A stretch of 60,738 bases of DNA from Pseudomonadota bacterium (GCA_023430065.1 JAEZCG010000102.1:1-60738), one strand, 5' to 3'. Shown: positions 1 through 12,282, counted from the stretch's first letter. The notes: generated by a model from the sequence alone, not told the origin. Numbers and translations: made by a program.

Positions 1-473
1 AGCGCCGCCTTCGCCTGCTTCTCGTCCTTGATCAGGATGTGCCGGACCTTGTATTCCTTGCCGGGTGAGTTGGCGATCTGCTCGTTCTTGACGCGCTCGT
101 ACTCGGCCCGCATCTCCTCGTCGGAGATCGGGTTCGCCTTGATGAAGTCGTCGAAGTAGGCACGGATCAGGAATTCCTGCTTGGCCATCTCCATCTGGGC
201 GGCGAACTCCTCGTTCTTGTCCAGACCCTTCTTGATCGCTTCCTGCGCGAGGATCTCGCGCATGATCAGCGAGTCCTTGACGTTCTTGCGCAGGGTTTCG
301 TCGTCCTTCTGGCCCTGTGCCACCTGGGCCTTGACCACATAGTCCAGGCGCGCCTCGGAGATGGGGATGCCGTTGACGATGGCGATGGTCTTGTCCTCGG
401 CCTTTGCGGCGGCAAAGGCGAGCAGCCCGACCAGGGTGAGGGCGGCTGCCGACGCGTTCTTGATCGAATGCAT
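1..473 (-). CDS. PpiC-type (parvulin) peptidyl-prolyl isomerase, exported, 3' end missing
   Basis: Only the N-terminal 157 codons lie in the window; the gene continues past base 1. The start ATG at 473 opens a hydrophobic Ala/Leu-rich signal peptide of about 22 residues, so the protein should be periplasmic. The next 130 residues are a charged, helical SurA/PpiC-like N-terminal region, and the last visible residues (YKVRHILIKD) are the typical first strand of a parvulin rotamase domain. It would catalyse proline isomerisation or act as a chaperone for exported proteins. It lies downstream of bolA and yciB on the same strand, a common betaproteobacterial grouping. Whether the catalytic domain is complete cannot be judged. 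Confidence 0.85.
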   Translation of the reverse strand, partial: MHSIKNASAAALTLVGLLAFAAAKAEDKTIAIVNGIPISEARLDYVVKAQVAQGQKDDETLRKNVKDSLIMREILAQEAIKKGLDKNEEFAAQMEMAKQEFLIRAYFDDFIKANPISDEEMRAEYERVKNEQIANSPGKEYKVRHILIKDEKQAKAA

Positions 474-525
474 GACGTTTCCTTGGTATATGGTGTTGCG
501 ATGAAGTTGCTCGATGCGGGCGCTG

Positions 526-864
526 CTATGCGTGGAATGCCTGTTCGAATTCTTCTGCGGTATAGGCGGCGATGGCGAGTGCGTGGATCCTGCGCTGCAT
601 GAGCTCCGCGAGGACCCGATAGACCATCCGGTGCCGGGTCACGGCCGACATGCCGCCGAAGTCGTCCGAAACGATCAGCAGGCGATAGTGTCCGCCGCCC
701 CCGCGCGCGCCTTCGTGCCCGAGGTGCTCGCCGCTCTCATCGTAGATGTCCACGCGCTGCGGATGCAGCATCTGCAGACGGTCCTGCATCAACGCGACGG
801 TCGACCCCTCGTTGACCGTTGCCGTTGCCGGCCCCGAATCGCCGTTACTTCCGTTCTTCGACAT
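526..864 (-). CDS. bolA: BolA family protein
   Basis: This 112-residue protein has the BolA fold signature: a helix-strand pair ([23 protein letters not shown]), a glycine-rich loop, the [13 protein letters not shown] strand and the conserved [12 protein letters not shown] segment followed by IHALAI. BolA proteins work with monothiol glutaredoxins in iron-sulfur cluster trafficking and as stress regulators. The His residues in the GHYRL and IHAL segments are the usual cluster-ligand candidates. The N-terminal 20 residues are low-complexity and probably disordered. The start overlaps the 3' end of yciB by 20 bases, suggesting translational coupling; I see no clear ribosome binding site of its own. 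Confidence 0.9.
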   Translation of the reverse strand: MSKNGSNGDSGPATATVNEGSTVALMQDRLQMLHPQRVDIYDESGEHLGHEGARGGGGHYRLLIVSDDFGGMSAVTRHRMVYRVLAELMQRRIHALAIAAYTAEEFEQAFHA

Positions 865-1465
865 GCCGCGATAGGAAGAATCCCTGTGCCAGGACGAAAA
901 CCAGCATCAGTCCCAATCCGCCGAACATCTTGAAGCTGACCCAGGTTTCTTCGGAGTAGTTGAAGGCGACGTACAAGTTGAGGACGCCCATCGCCAGAAA
1001 GAAGCCGACCCAGCTGAGGTTGAGGCGACGCCAGATCGGATCGGGAAGTGCGATCTGCTTTTCCATCATGGCGCGCATGAGGTTCTTGCCGAAGGCGAAA
1101 TCGGCCGACAGCAGAACTGCAGCGAAAGCCCAGTATAGCACCGTGGGTTTCCACATGATGAAGGTTGGATCGCGCAGCAGGATCGTGGCGCCGCCCATGA
1201 CCACGATGATTCCCAGACTGATCCACAGCATCCGGTCGACCTTCTTGCCCCGGCCGATCAGCCAGCCCACCTGGGCGAACGTTGCGAGGATCGCGACCAG
1301 TGTCGCCATCAGGATCGGGGCCTGCGTCGCCATGACCTGGTCGTCGGCACCGATCCCGCCGAGCAGGCCGCCGATGAGGGCAACTGCCGTCTCCGGGACG
1401 CGCTTGGCCCCCTCGTAGGCGAGGAAGAACAGGATGACAGGGAACAGATCGAACAGCAATTTCAT
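845..1465 (-). CDS. yciB: Inner-membrane septation protein YciB/IspZ
   Basis: This 206-residue polytopic membrane protein starts [14 protein letters not shown], the classic YciB/IspZ N-terminus, and has five or six hydrophobic segments. Internal family signatures are FALGKNLM-like ([14 protein letters not shown]), the [13 protein letters not shown] segment and the [16 protein letters not shown] stretch. The family is implicated in cell-envelope synthesis and septation; its biochemical role is unsettled. An upstream in-frame extension was rejected because it lacks family similarity and the MKLLFDLFP start fits the usual length. It is followed by overlapping bolA and then the parvulin gene. Confidence 0.93.
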   Translation of the reverse strand: MKLLFDLFPVILFFLAYEGAKRVPETAVALIGGLLGGIGADDQVMATQAPILMATLVAILATFAQVGWLIGRGKKVDRMLWISLGIIVVMGGATILLRDPTFIMWKPTVLYWAFAAVLLSADFAFGKNLMRAMMEKQIALPDPIWRRLNLSWVGFFLAMGVLNLYVAFNYSEETWVSFKMFGGLGLMLVFVLAQGFFLSRHVEERK

Positions 1466-1645
1466 GCGCTTGACGCACTCCAGCGGGTGCGGCCAGGAGC
1501 CGCAAGGTGCTCCCCGAGCCGTGGCCGGCGGATTATGACCGCTCATCATAGGGCTGTCCAACCGGCCCGTCGGCACGGAAAGGAGCCTCGCGCGCGGGTG
1601 GTAACATCGAATCCTAGCCCTCAAGACCACAACGGGAGAACTGGA

Positions 1646-2053
1646 ATGGCCATGGTCAGGATGGTAGACGACGCCAGCGCGTCGCCCGCAGCGAAGGAGG
1701 TCTTCGACGACATCCGCAAATCGCGCAATACCGACTACGTGAACAACATTTGGCGCACGCTTGCGGTGCATCCGCCGATGCTCAAGCGCTTCTGGAACTA
1801 CATGAAGGAGGTGATGCTCAAGGAGAGCCGCCTCGACCCGCTGGCCAAGGAGTACATCTACCTCGCCGTGAGCATGACCAACAATTGCGAGTACTGCATC
1901 CATTCCCACATCGCCGCCGCCCGCAAGAAGGGCATGGACGATGAGATGCTCGCCGAGCTGGTGGAGATCGTGGCGCTCGCGAACGCAGGCAATCGCCTCA
2001 CGCAAGGGCTGCAGGTCGACGTGGATGAACGCTTCAAGCCGAAGTTCGACTGA
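1646..2053 (+). CDS. AhpD-like / carboxymuconolactone decarboxylase family protein
   Basis: The product is 135 residues from the ATG at 1646. It carries the AhpD core motif, seen as [10 protein letters not shown] near residue 79: two cysteines spaced CxxC and a histidine three residues after the second. This supports a peroxidase-type or thiol-disulfide role of the CMD superfamily rather than lactone decarboxylation, but the substrate is unknown. The nitroreductase gene begins two bases after the stop, so the two are almost surely co-transcribed, and a joint redox-detoxification function is a reasonable inference. It is divergent from yciB across a 180-base gap. Confidence 0.85.
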   Translation: MAMVRMVDDASASPAAKEVFDDIRKSRNTDYVNNIWRTLAVHPPMLKRFWNYMKEVMLKESRLDPLAKEYIYLAVSMTNNCEYCIHSHIAAARKKGMDDEMLAELVEIVALANAGNRLTQGLQVDVDERFKPKFD

Positions 2054-2055
2054 AC

Positions 2056-2721
2056 ATGGAGTTCGAGCACGTCATCCGCGAACGGTTCAGCGCTCGCGCC
2101 TTCCGGCCGGACTCCGTACCGGACGCGGTAATCGACCGCATCCTCGCGCTCGCGCAGCGCACACCCTCGTGGTGCAACACGCAGCCCTGGGGTGTGGTGA
2201 TCACGCGTGGCACCGCCACCGCACGCTTCCAGGAAGCGCTCTACACCCACGCGAAGTCCGGTGCCGCGCACGCACCGGATTTTCCATTTCCCTTGGCCTA
2301 CGAGGGCGTGTACCGCGAACGGCGAAAGGTGTGCGGTGTGCAACTGTACCAATCGCTCGGAATCGGCAAGGACGATCGCGCAGCGGCCGCCGAGCAGTCG
2401 CTCGAGAACTTTCGCTGCTTCGGGGCGCCGCACGTGGCCATCGTCAGTACCGAGGAGAAGCTGGGTCAGTATGGGCTGCTGGATTGCGGGCTCTATCTGC
2501 AGAGCTTCCTGCTGGCGGCCGTGGACGCGGGTGTCGACTGCATCGCCCAGGCAGCGCTCGCCTCGTATTCTCCCTTCCTGCGCGAGTACTTCTCGATTCC
2601 CCCGCACCGGCGCATCGTCTGTGGCATCGCATTCGGATACGCCGATCGCGACGCCCCCATCAACGGCTACCGCACGCACCGGGCGAGCGTTGAGGAGTCC
2701 GTGCGCTTCGTGGACGCATGA
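2056..2721 (+). CDS. Nitroreductase family FMN-dependent oxidoreductase
   Basis: This 221-residue protein belongs to the nitroreductase superfamily: the N-terminal RFSARAF segment (phosphate/FMN contact), [17 protein letters not shown] near residue 36 (FMN-binding loop), and a C-terminal GIAFGYAD segment. Such enzymes reduce nitroaromatics, quinones or related compounds using NAD(P)H and FMN. It sits two bases downstream of the AhpD-like gene, which argues for translational coupling and a shared redox task. The exact substrate cannot be read from sequence. Confidence 0.9.
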   Translation: MEFEHVIRERFSARAFRPDSVPDAVIDRILALAQRTPSWCNTQPWGVVITRGTATARFQEALYTHAKSGAAHAPDFPFPLAYEGVYRERRKVCGVQLYQSLGIGKDDRAAAAEQSLENFRCFGAPHVAIVSTEEKLGQYGLLDCGLYLQSFLLAAVDAGVDCIAQAALASYSPFLREYFSIPPHRRIVCGIAFGYADRDAPINGYRTHRASVEESVRFVDA

Positions 2722-2849
2722 ACGCTACCGCGCAATTGAGCACGCCGCCGCCCGAACGTATCGGGAACAGGGACTGCTGCGCTTGATGGAGGGCCGCGCC
2801 GGCGCGCAATCGCGCGCAAGGGCGCGAGTGTTCCGATCAGGAGGCTCGC

Positions 2850-3497
2850 ATGACCTTGCACCAGTACGTCAGTGCGGAAGGTTCCCGCACGCTGCTTTTA
2901 TGGATGGCGCTGATCCTGGCGATTGGGAGCGCGGGCGTTCAGGCGCAGGACACCAACCAACCGCTGATCCTGGTGGCAGTGCCGAAACTGTCCGGATACT
3001 ACGAGCGAACCGTACTGGTGGCGGTGCCCATCGCCGGCGACCGCCACGTCGGGTTCGTCATCAACCGGCCTACCCCGGTGTCCATGGGCCGCCTGTTCCC
3101 GCAGCACGATCCGTCGCGAAAGATCGCCGACCCCGTATATCTGGGCGGGCCCGAGATGGTCACCTCGATTTTCGCCATGCTCGAGGCCGGCGACAGCCCG
3201 GGTCGAGGCGATTTCACCGTGATGCCCGGGGTGCGTGTCGTCGCGGAGGCGAAATCCATCGACCGCATCATCGAGCAAACGCCGAACTCGGCGCGCTACT
3301 ACGCGGGCTTCGTCGCCTGGAGGCGTGGGGAACTGCGCGAGGAACTGGATCGCGGCTTCTGGTTCACGCTGCCGGCCCAGCGAGAGTTCATGTTCCGCGA
3401 TGATGCGGGCGATCTGTGGGAGGAACTGCTCGAGCGCAGCAGCCGGGTCAGGACACGGCTCAACGGGTCGAGCCCCATCCTGTCCGAGGCGGCGTGA
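2850..3497 (+). CDS. YqgE/AlgH (UPF0301) family protein with N-terminal signal peptide
   Basis: Residues 37-200 match the YqgE/AlgH fold: a strand LILVAVPKLSGYYERTVLV, HVGFVINRPT, the VYLGGPEMV segment, and ARYYAGFVAWRRGELREEL near residue 150. The family is normally cytoplasmic and about 185 residues long. This one is 215 residues and opens with a polar N-region, a hydrophobic core (LLLWMALILAIG) and a VQA-Q cleavage-like site near residue 31, so it looks exported. A good GGAGG-type site (AGGAGGCTCGC) sits just before the ATG and supports this start. Function is not established for the family. It ends 65 bases from convergent acnA. Confidence 0.85.
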   Translation: MTLHQYVSAEGSRTLLLWMALILAIGSAGVQAQDTNQPLILVAVPKLSGYYERTVLVAVPIAGDRHVGFVINRPTPVSMGRLFPQHDPSRKIADPVYLGGPEMVTSIFAMLEAGDSPGRGDFTVMPGVRVVAEAKSIDRIIEQTPNSARYYAGFVAWRRGELREELDRGFWFTLPAQREFMFRDDAGDLWEELLERSSRVRTRLNGSSPILSEAA

Positions 3498-3525
3498 TCC
3501 GATCCTCGTCGACGGATGTAGATCA

Positions 3526-3554
3526 GCGTCCGCCCTCCCGGGGAGAGCGGACGC
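3526..3554. terminator. Hairpin between convergent algH-like gene and acnA
   Basis: GCGTCCGC (3526-3533) pairs perfectly with GCGGACGC (3547-3554), and the inner bases CTCC/GGAG extend the stem. It lies in the 65-base gap between two convergent genes, so it could end transcription from either side. It lacks a run of T on either strand, so a rho-independent mechanism is uncertain. Confidence 0.5.
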
Positions 3555-3562
3555 GGGCGAGA

Positions 3563-6265
<2,703 letters not shown>

Positions 6266-6307
6266 GACGGTGGCTCGTGGATGGAGGGCTGGGCAGGCGA
6301 AGCGGGA

Positions 6308-6445
6308 TCAGCCTGCGCTCGTTGTACGGCTGGCGGGAAAGCCGGCGTCGCCCAGCTTCTGCTGCTGGCTGGTGACGAGTGCCACGGCAAAGGCCAGCAC
6401 GAGGCCGAGGACACCTACTATCGCGAGCTTGGTCAGCGTGCTCAT
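6308..6445 (-). CDS. Small single-span membrane protein (45 aa)
   Basis: A 45-codon reading frame begins MSTLTKLAIVGVLGLVLAF and contains one clear transmembrane segment (residues 6-24) followed by a short polar tail with QQQKLGD. It has a good ribosome binding site, AGGAG, eight bases before the ATG. It lies in the 215-base gap between prpD and acnA on the same strand, so it is probably co-transcribed. I do not recognise a family. A role as a small accessory or anchoring peptide is only a guess. Confidence 0.6.
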   Translation of the reverse strand: MSTLTKLAIVGVLGLVLAFAVALVTSQQQKLGDAGFPASRTTSAG

Positions 6446-6480
6446 TGCAACGTCTCCTGATCGAATTGAACTTCGGTGCG

Positions 6481-7932
6481 CTAGATGACGAACATGTCCA
6501 CGAACTCGTTCACCGGCGTGTCTTCCAACCGCTGCTGATCCTTGCACAGCGCCAGGATGGCCGCGGTCTGTTTGGCCGGGAATCGGCGCAACAGATTGGT
6601 GCGGAACTTCGCCTCGAGCACGGGAATCCCTTCCTGCCGCCGGCGGCGGTGGCCGATCGGGTACTCGCACACCACCTCGGGAAGTACGGTGCCGTCGTTG
6701 AGCGTGACGGTGAGCGCATTGGCAATCGAGCGCTTCTCCGGATCGTGGTAGTCCTTGGTGAACTGCGGATCCTCGATGCATTCGATCCTGTCGCGCAGCG
6801 CGTCGATGCGTGGATCGGCGGCGACGTCGTCCTCGTAGTCGGCCGCGGTCAGGCGGCCGAAGATGAGCGGCACGGCCACCATGTACTGGAAGCAGTGGTC
6901 ACGGTCCGCCGGGTTGTTCAGCGGCGCCTTCTTGTCGATGATGCGGATGCAGGCCTCGTGCGTACGGATCCTGATCGATTCGATGTCGGCCGCGCTCTTG
7001 CCCATCTTGGCCAGCTGTGCGTGGAGCGTCATCGCGCATTCCACCGCCGTCTGCGAATGGAACTCCGCCGGGAAGGAGATCTTGAACAGCACATGCTCCA
7101 TCACGTAGCTGCCGTAGGGGCGCTGGAACTTGAACGGATTGCCCTTGAACAGCACGTCGTAGAAGCCCCACGTCTTGGCGGTGAGCACCGAGGGATAGCC
7201 CATCTCACCCTTCATGGTGATGAGGGCGAGGCGCACCGCCCGGCTGGTGGCATCGCCCGCAGCCCAGCTCTTGCGCGAACCGGTATTAGGCGCGTGGCGG
7301 TAGGTGCGCAGGCTCTGACCGTCCACCCATGCCTGCGACACGGCATTGACGAGCTCCTCGCGCGAGCCGCCGAGCATCTTGGTGACTACCGCCGTGCTGG
7401 CGAGCTTCACCAGCACCACGTGATCCAGGCCGACACGGTTGAAGCTGTTCTCCAGCGCCATCACACCCTGGATCTCGTGTGCCTTGATCATGGCGGTGAG
7501 CACGTCACGCATCACGAGGGGTTTCTTGCCATTGGCGACGGCATTGCGCGACAGCCAGTCGGCCGTCGCCAGGATGCCACCGAGGTTGTCGGATGGATGG
7601 CCCCACTCGGCAGCGAGCCAGGTGTCGTTGAAGTCGAGCCAGCGGATCATCGCGCCGATGTTGAAGGCAGCCTGCACCGGATCGAGCTGGAACTGCGTCC
7701 CCGGCACCCTGGCGCCATTCGGCACCACGGTGCCGGGAACGATCGGCCCGAGCAGCTTGGTGCATGCGGGATAGGACAGGGCCTCGAACCCGCAGCCGAG
7801 CGTATCCATCAGGCACAGCCGGGCCGTGTTGTAGGCCTCGGTGCTCTTGATGTCGTAGTTGAGGACGTAGTCGGCGATGTCTACGATCGGTTGATCGGGA
7901 TCGGGGCGTACGTTGGAGATGTGTGCGGACAT
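6481..7932 (-). CDS. prpD: 2-methylcitrate dehydratase (MmgE/PrpD family)
   Basis: This 483-residue protein has PrpD landmarks: [30 protein letters not shown] near the N-terminus, the [29 protein letters not shown] block around residue 95 and [23 protein letters not shown] around 220. It dehydrates 2-methylcitrate to 2-methylaconitate in propionate oxidation. The ATG at 7932 is preferred over an upstream in-frame start because AAAGGA sits about eight bases before it. It follows prpB and prpC; aconitase (acnA), which could finish the hydration step, is the next large gene. Confidence 0.95.
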   Translation of the reverse strand: MSAHISNVRPDPDQPIVDIADYVLNYDIKSTEAYNTARLCLMDTLGCGFEALSYPACTKLLGPIVPGTVVPNGARVPGTQFQLDPVQAAFNIGAMIRWLDFNDTWLAAEWGHPSDNLGGILATADWLSRNAVANGKKPLVMRDVLTAMIKAHEIQGVMALENSFNRVGLDHVVLVKLASTAVVTKMLGGSREELVNAVSQAWVDGQSLRTYRHAPNTGSRKSWAAGDATSRAVRLALITMKGEMGYPSVLTAKTWGFYDVLFKGNPFKFQRPYGSYVMEHVLFKISFPAEFHSQTAVECAMTLHAQLAKMGKSAADIESIRIRTHEACIRIIDKKAPLNNPADRDHCFQYMVAVPLIFGRLTAADYEDDVAADPRIDALRDRIECIEDPQFTKDYHDPEKRSIANALTVTLNDGTVLPEVVCEYPIGHRRRRQEGIPVLEAKFRTNLLRRFPAKQTAAILALCKDQQRLEDTPVNEFVDMFVI

Positions 7933-7950
7933 GCTGGATCCTTTCGAATT

Positions 7951-8020
7951 CACCACGACGACACGAAGGCACGAAGAACAAACGATTTCATTTCGTGTCT
8001 TCGTGCCTTCGTGGTGGTTG
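7951..8020. repeat. CACGAAG-type dispersed repeat forming a perfect 16-bp inverted repeat
   Basis: CACGAAGGCACGAAGA at 7962-7977 is repeated exactly in inverted form at 7998-8013, with a 20-base spacer. Each arm is itself a direct repeat of CACGAAGG/CACGAAGA, and extra partial units (CACGACGA, CACGAAAT on the other strand) flank it. It lies in the prpC-prpD gap. It resembles the short repeat families seen in intergenic regions of many environmental proteobacteria. RNA from the operon could fold into a long hairpin here, which might affect mRNA stability or processing. Confidence 0.85.
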
Positions 8021-8034
8021 AGTCTGCTGCCTCG

Positions 8035-9195
8035 TTACTTGCGCTTCTCGATCGACACCCACTTCTGATTCTCGGCGCCGGTGTAGTTCGCACTCGGACG
8101 GATGATCTTGCCGTCCTGGCGCTGCTCGATCACGTGGGCGGACCAGCCGGAGGTGCGCGAGATGACGAAGATCGGCGTGAACATCGCGGTGGGAACACCC
8201 ATGGCCGCATAGCTCGCCGCGGAGAACCAGTCGAGGTTGGGGAACATCCGCTTCTCGCGCCACATCACGGTCTCGATGCGCTCGGCGATGTCGAACATGC
8301 GCATGTCGCCCAGTTCCTTGCTGAGACGTTTCGCGACGTCCTTGATCACTTTGTTGCGCGGATCGGCAATGGTGTAGACCGGATGGCCGAAGCCGATCAC
8401 GATCTCCTTGTTCGCGACGCGCTGCTTGATGTCCGCCTCGGCCTCGTCGGCATTGGCATAGCGCTGCTGGATCTCGTAGGCCACCTCGTTGGCACCGCCG
8501 TGCTTGGGTCCGCGCAGAGCGCCGATTGCGCCGGAGATGGACGAATGGAAATCCGCCCCGGTGCCGGCGATTACGCGCGCCGTGAAAGTGGAGGCGTTGA
8601 ACTCGTGCTCGGCGTACAGGATCAGCGAGGTGTGCATGGCGCGCACCCAGGACTCGCGTGGTTCGGCGCCGTGGAGCAGATGCAGGAAGTGCCCGCCGAT
8701 GCTGTCGTCGTCGGTCTCGGTCTCGATCCGGCGGCCGTTGTGGCTCCAGTGGTACCAGTAGAGCAGCATCGAGCCGAAGGAAGCCATCAGGCGGTCGGCG
8801 ATATCACGCGCGCCCGCGACGTTGTGGTCTTCCTTCTCGGGGAGCACCGTGCCCAGCGCCGAACAGCCGGTGCGCAGCACGTCCATGGGATGAGCCGAGG
8901 CAGGCAGCCATTCGAGGACGGCCTTGACGTTGGTCGGCAGTCCGCGCAACGCCTTGAGCTTGCGCTTGTAGCCCGCCAGCTCGGGCCTGGTCGGCAGCTG
9001 GCCGTGCACCAGCAGGTAGGCGATCTCCTCGAACTCGGCGACGTCGGCGAAATCCAGGATGTCGTAACCACGGTAGTGCAGGTCGTTCCCCGTACGGCCG
9101 ACGGTGCACAGCGCGGTGTTCCCGGCCACCACCCCGGACAGGGCGACGGATTTCTTCGGTTTCGGTGCTGCCGAGGTCTGGCTGTCGTTGGGCAT
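8035..9195 (-). CDS. prpC: 2-methylcitrate synthase
   Basis: This 386-residue member of the citrate synthase family matches PrpC in size and key blocks: [14 protein letters not shown] at the start, [13 protein letters not shown], the HEFNAST active-site His region near residue 200, [11 protein letters not shown] near 230, and [14 protein letters not shown] near 268. It condenses propionyl-CoA with oxaloacetate. Length distinguishes it from the 433-residue gltA product encoded elsewhere in the window. GAGGAATCGA precedes the ATG and supports this start. It is the middle gene of prpB-prpC-prpD. Confidence 0.96.
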   Translation of the reverse strand: MPNDSQTSAAPKPKKSVALSGVVAGNTALCTVGRTGNDLHYRGYDILDFADVAEFEEIAYLLVHGQLPTRPELAGYKRKLKALRGLPTNVKAVLEWLPASAHPMDVLRTGCSALGTVLPEKEDHNVAGARDIADRLMASFGSMLLYWYHWSHNGRRIETETDDDSIGGHFLHLLHGAEPRESWVRAMHTSLILYAEHEFNASTFTARVIAGTGADFHSSISGAIGALRGPKHGGANEVAYEIQQRYANADEAEADIKQRVANKEIVIGFGHPVYTIADPRNKVIKDVAKRLSKELGDMRMFDIAERIETVMWREKRMFPNLDWFSAASYAAMGVPTAMFTPIFVISRTSGWSAHVIEQRQDGKIIRPSANYTGAENQKWVSIEKRK

Positions 9196-9247
9196 TCGAT
9201 TCCTCGTTCCTTCTAGCTAGAGTGTGATTCGTCCGGGCCGGGGTGGA

Positions 9248-10123
9248 TCAGGCCTTTCCCTTGGCGAACAGATCGTCGAGCTTCTGTTCGTAGGCGTGGT
9301 AATCCAGGTAGTCGTACAGCTGCGCACGCGTCTGCATCAGGTCGACCACGTTCTTCTGTGTGCCATCCCGCCGCACCGCCTCGTACACCTTGAGCGCCGC
9401 CTGATTCATGGCTCGGAAGGCGGATAGCGGATAGAGCACGAGGCTCACGTTCGCGCTGCGCAGCTCGTCGACCGTGAACAGCGGGGTTTGGCCGAATTCG
9501 GTGATGTTGGCCAGCACCGGCACCTTGACCGCGTCGGCGAACTGGCGATACATCGTCAGCTCCGTCATGGCTTCCGGAAAGACCATGTCGGCGCCCGCTT
9601 CGACGCAGGCGCAGGCGCGGTCAATGGCCGCCTGCAGCCCTTCCACCGCCAGCGCGTCGGTGCGGGCCATGATCACGAAGTCCTCGTCGGTGCGTGCATC
9701 GGCCGCGGCCTTGATGCGATCGACCATCTCTTCGCGCGAGACGATCTCCTTGTTCGGCCGATGCCCGCAGCGCTTGGCCTGGACCTGGTCCTCGATGTGC
9801 ATCGCGCCCGCCCCGAACTTGATCAGGGACTTCACCGTCCGGGCGATGTTGAAGGCGCCGCCGAAGCCGGTGTCGACGTCCACCAGCAGCGGCAACTCGC
9901 ACACGTCCGTGATGCGGCGCACGTCGACCAGGACATCGTCGAGTCCGCTTATTCCGAGATCCGGCAGGCCGAGCGAACCGGCTGCCACGCCCCCGCCCGA
10001 GAGATAAATGGCCTTGTAGCCGGTCCGCTGCGCGAGCCGTGCATGGTAGGCATTGATGGCGCCGATCACCTGCAGCGGCTTCTCCGCCTGCACGGCGGCC
10101 CTGAACCTCGCTCCTGCTGACAT
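9248..10123 (-). CDS. prpB: Methylisocitrate lyase
   Basis: This 291-residue enzyme of the isocitrate lyase/PEP mutase superfamily cleaves 2-methylisocitrate into pyruvate and succinate. Diagnostic segments are [30 protein letters not shown], the metal-binding [12 protein letters not shown] region, and the catalytic KRCGHRPNK motif at about residue 119, the PrpB variant of the KKCGH motif. The ATG at 10123 follows GAGGAGCGAC; an in-frame upstream extension runs antisense-like through the CitE-like gene and was rejected. Succinate and pyruvate feed the TCA genes nearby. Confidence 0.96.
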   Translation of the reverse strand: MSAGARFRAAVQAEKPLQVIGAINAYHARLAQRTGYKAIYLSGGGVAAGSLGLPDLGISGLDDVLVDVRRITDVCELPLLVDVDTGFGGAFNIARTVKSLIKFGAGAMHIEDQVQAKRCGHRPNKEIVSREEMVDRIKAAADARTDEDFVIMARTDALAVEGLQAAIDRACACVEAGADMVFPEAMTELTMYRQFADAVKVPVLANITEFGQTPLFTVDELRSANVSLVLYPLSAFRAMNQAALKVYEAVRRDGTQKNVVDLMQTRAQLYDYLDYHAYEQKLDDLFAKGKA

Positions 10124-10143
10124 GTCGCTCCTCGCCCTCTGGT

Positions 10144-11139
10144 TCACTTCTCGCCGAAGAAAGCCGTGTCGGCCTCGGCCGGCAGTTCCATTCCGCACGA
10201 CTTCGCCCATTGCAGCACCCGCCAGAAATAGCGGTAGGAGGCGCGGTCGTGCATCTCGCCTGCGTGCTTGATCGGTCCCCACTGCGCCGCCTGCCCGGCG
10301 AGGAGGACGGCGGCGCTGCGCCCGACCAGCGCGGCCTGAGGCGACATCGCCCGCACGATCGGCTCGATCTGCACCGGGTGAATGCTCACCATGCGCAGGA
10401 ATCCGTATTCGCGCCGGGCGCGCGAGGCATCCTGGAACGCCGACTCCGGGTCGGCCGTGTCCATGCAGATGCAGTGGCACGGGACGATGGCGTGTGCCAG
10501 CGCCGCCGCCGCCACCTCGGCCTTGGCGCGCACGATCAGCCGGTGCTCGAACTGGCCCGGCGAGCGCATGACGGATTCGTCGACCGCGCCGCCATGGCTG
10601 CTCACGAAATCCAGCAGGCCGAAATCGAGCGTCTCCACCCAGGGCAGGGCGGCGATCATCCAGGCGTCGCGTACTGCACCGTGCGTCTCCACCAGGATGT
10701 GAATGGGGAGCGGGCGGCGCAGCCCGTGGTGCACGGCGCGCGCCTGAACGTACTCGATGGCGGCCTGCGCTCGCGCGGAGGAGGCCAGCTTGGGAATGGT
10801 CAGGTAAGCCAGGCGCTCGCCGGCGCGTCCCAGCAGCACGTCGATCTCGTGGCGCCACGCCGGATGATCGAAATCGTGGACGCGCACACCGACGCGGTCG
10901 AACTGATTGTGCGCGGAGGCGATCAGCGCCGCCACCATCTCGACGTGGCCCACCTCGTCCCCAACTGGCGCCCCGTCCTCGCAATCGAAGGTCAGGTCGA
11001 AAACGGGTCCGAGCCGCTGCTGCAGGTCGAGCGCCTTGCGCATCTGCCGCTCGCTTCCCGCGAAATGCTCGCAGGGCGGCAACAGCGCAGGCGCGGCCCC
11101 GCCCTGGAGCGCGTCGCGTGGATGGATCGGACCCGGCAT
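10144..11139 (-). CDS. HpcH/HpaI aldolase family, CitE-like (citrate lyase beta / malyl-CoA lyase-like) protein
   Basis: This 331-residue protein is a CitE/malyl-CoA lyase-type TIM barrel: [16 protein letters not shown] near residue 48 (acidic metal-binding loop), [10 protein letters not shown], an Arg-bearing strand, [13 protein letters not shown] near 145 with the catalytic Glu, and a C-terminal [10 protein letters not shown] block. Paralogues of this type sit next to mdh in many betaproteobacterial TCA clusters. The reaction is uncertain: it may cleave a malyl-CoA-type or citramalyl-type thioester. No citrate lyase alpha or gamma genes are nearby, which argues against true citrate lyase. 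ATG at 11139 was chosen; a TTG at 11148 is the alternative. Confidence 0.85.
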   Translation of the reverse strand: MPGPIHPRDALQGGAAPALLPPCEHFAGSERQMRKALDLQQRLGPVFDLTFDCEDGAPVGDEVGHVEMVAALIASAHNQFDRVGVRVHDFDHPAWRHEIDVLLGRAGERLAYLTIPKLASSARAQAAIEYVQARAVHHGLRRPLPIHILVETHGAVRDAWMIAALPWVETLDFGLLDFVSSHGGAVDESVMRSPGQFEHRLIVRAKAEVAAAALAHAIVPCHCICMDTADPESAFQDASRARREYGFLRMVSIHPVQIEPIVRAMSPQAALVGRSAAVLLAGQAAQWGPIKHAGEMHDRASYRYFWRVLQWAKSCGMELPAEADTAFFGEK

Positions 11140-11152
11140 GCGTCCCAAACGG

Positions 11153-12142
11153 CTATTTCAGCATGCTGCTGATGGCGTCGCGCTCCTCGAGGAGCTCCTT
11201 GTGCGTGGCGTCCATGCGGGCGCGACTGAACGGGCTGATCTCGATGCCCTTCACGATCGAGTAGCTGCCGTTGGCGCACGTCACGGGATAGCCATAGACG
11301 ACACCCTCGGGAATGCCGTAGCTCCCATCGGACGGAACGCCCATGCTGACCCAATCACCGCTGGGTGTGCCCTTGACCCAGTCGCGCACGTGATCGATGG
11401 CGGCGTTGGCAGCACTGGCTGCAGAGGAAGCGCCGCGTGCATCGATGATCGCCGCACCGCGCTTCTGCACGGTCGGGATGAAGCTGTTCTCGAGCCAGGC
11501 CTGGTCGTCGACCAGCGGCCACAGCTTCTGGCCGCCGGATTCGGCTTGGAACAGATCGGGATACTGCGTCGCGGAGTGATTGCCCCAGATGGTCACCTTG
11601 GTGATTCCGGCTACGGGGCGCTTCACCTTGGCGGCGGCCTGCGAGATCGCGCGGTTGTGGTCCAGGCGCATCATGGCGGTGAAGTTCGCAGCATTCAGGC
11701 CGGGTGCCGTTTTCATTGCGATGTAGGCGTTGGTGTTGGCCGGATTGCTCACCACCAGGACCTTCACGTCGCGCCGGGCCACGGCGTCGAGGGCACGGCC
11801 GTGTGCGACGAAGATCTTGGCGTTCTCCATCAGCAGGTCCTTGCGCTCCATGCCCGGACCCCGTGGGCGGGCACCGACCAGCAGGGCGACGTCGGCGTCC
11901 TTGAACGCCACCTGGGCGTCGTCCGTGGCCACCATGCCCGCCAGCAGCGGAAAGGCGCAGTCTTCGAGCTCCATCATGACCCCCGTCAGGGCCTTCTGCG
12001 CCTTCTCGTTGGGGATCTCGAGCAGCTGCAGAACCACCGGCTGGTCGGCACCGAGCATCTCGCCCGCGGCGATACGGAACAGAAGGCTGTAGCCGATCTG
12101 GCCGGCAGCGCCAGTGACTGCTACACGAACGGGTGATTTCAT
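11153..12142 (-). CDS. mdh: Malate dehydrogenase (NAD)
   Basis: This 329-residue protein belongs to the proteobacterial/cytosolic-like MDH group. It has the nucleotide-binding [23 protein letters not shown] at the N-terminus, [18 protein letters not shown] (substrate loop arginines) around residue 92, [12 protein letters not shown] around 130 and the [12 protein letters not shown] catalytic-His block near 187. It oxidises malate to oxaloacetate, the acceptor for both GltA and PrpC. The ATG at 12142 gives the usual N-terminus. It is the first gene of the minus-strand arm and diverges from the GntR gene. Confidence 0.97.
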   Translation of the reverse strand: MKSPVRVAVTGAAGQIGYSLLFRIAAGEMLGADQPVVLQLLEIPNEKAQKALTGVMMELEDCAFPLLAGMVATDDAQVAFKDADVALLVGARPRGPGMERKDLLMENAKIFVAHGRALDAVARRDVKVLVVSNPANTNAYIAMKTAPGLNAANFTAMMRLDHNRAISQAAAKVKRPVAGITKVTIWGNHSATQYPDLFQAESGGQKLWPLVDDQAWLENSFIPTVQKRGAAIIDARGASSAASAANAAIDHVRDWVKGTPSGDWVSMGVPSDGSYGIPEGVVYGYPVTCANGSYSIVKGIEISPFSRARMDATHKELLEERDAISSMLK

Positions 12143-12252
12143 CGTATGACTCCGCAGTTCGACGGATAATGGGAACCGGTTCACTGGCCGGGCGGCGTGC
12201 GGCAGGCCGGCCGCGCCGAAAACGGCGAATCATAGCCACCGGGTGGAGGACC

Positions 12253-12282
12253 TGTCAAACCGGTCTTATGTCTTATATAAGA
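12253..12282 (+). promoter_or_regulatory. Divergent control region: candidate -35/-10 with palindromic operator
   Basis: TCTTATATAAGA at 12271-12282 is a perfect 12-bp palindrome, and a third half-site copy TCTTAT (12264-12269) lies directly upstream as a direct repeat. For the rightward genes, TGTCAA (12253-12258) and TATAAG (12276-12281) make a plausible -35/-10 pair with 17-base spacing, so the palindrome overlaps the -10. It is the only AT-rich stretch between mdh and the GntR gene. Autorepression by the GntR protein, and joint control of both TCA arms, is an inference. Confidence 0.6.

Noticed and set aside
7951..8020. Rho-independent terminator between prpC and prpD
   Set aside because: The hairpin has no T-run on the transcribed strand's 3' side and lies within an apparent operon; a repeat element explains it better.
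6379..9216. Very long open frame (945 codons) on the plus strand opposite prpD and prpC
   Set aside because: It lies antisense to two well-recognised enzymes, its translation is rich in His/Arg/Asp with no domain, and high GC content makes such long antisense frames common.
10144..11139. True citrate lyase beta subunit
   Set aside because: No alpha, gamma or accessory citrate lyase genes are adjacent, and this CitE-like family occurs alone next to mdh in related organisms.
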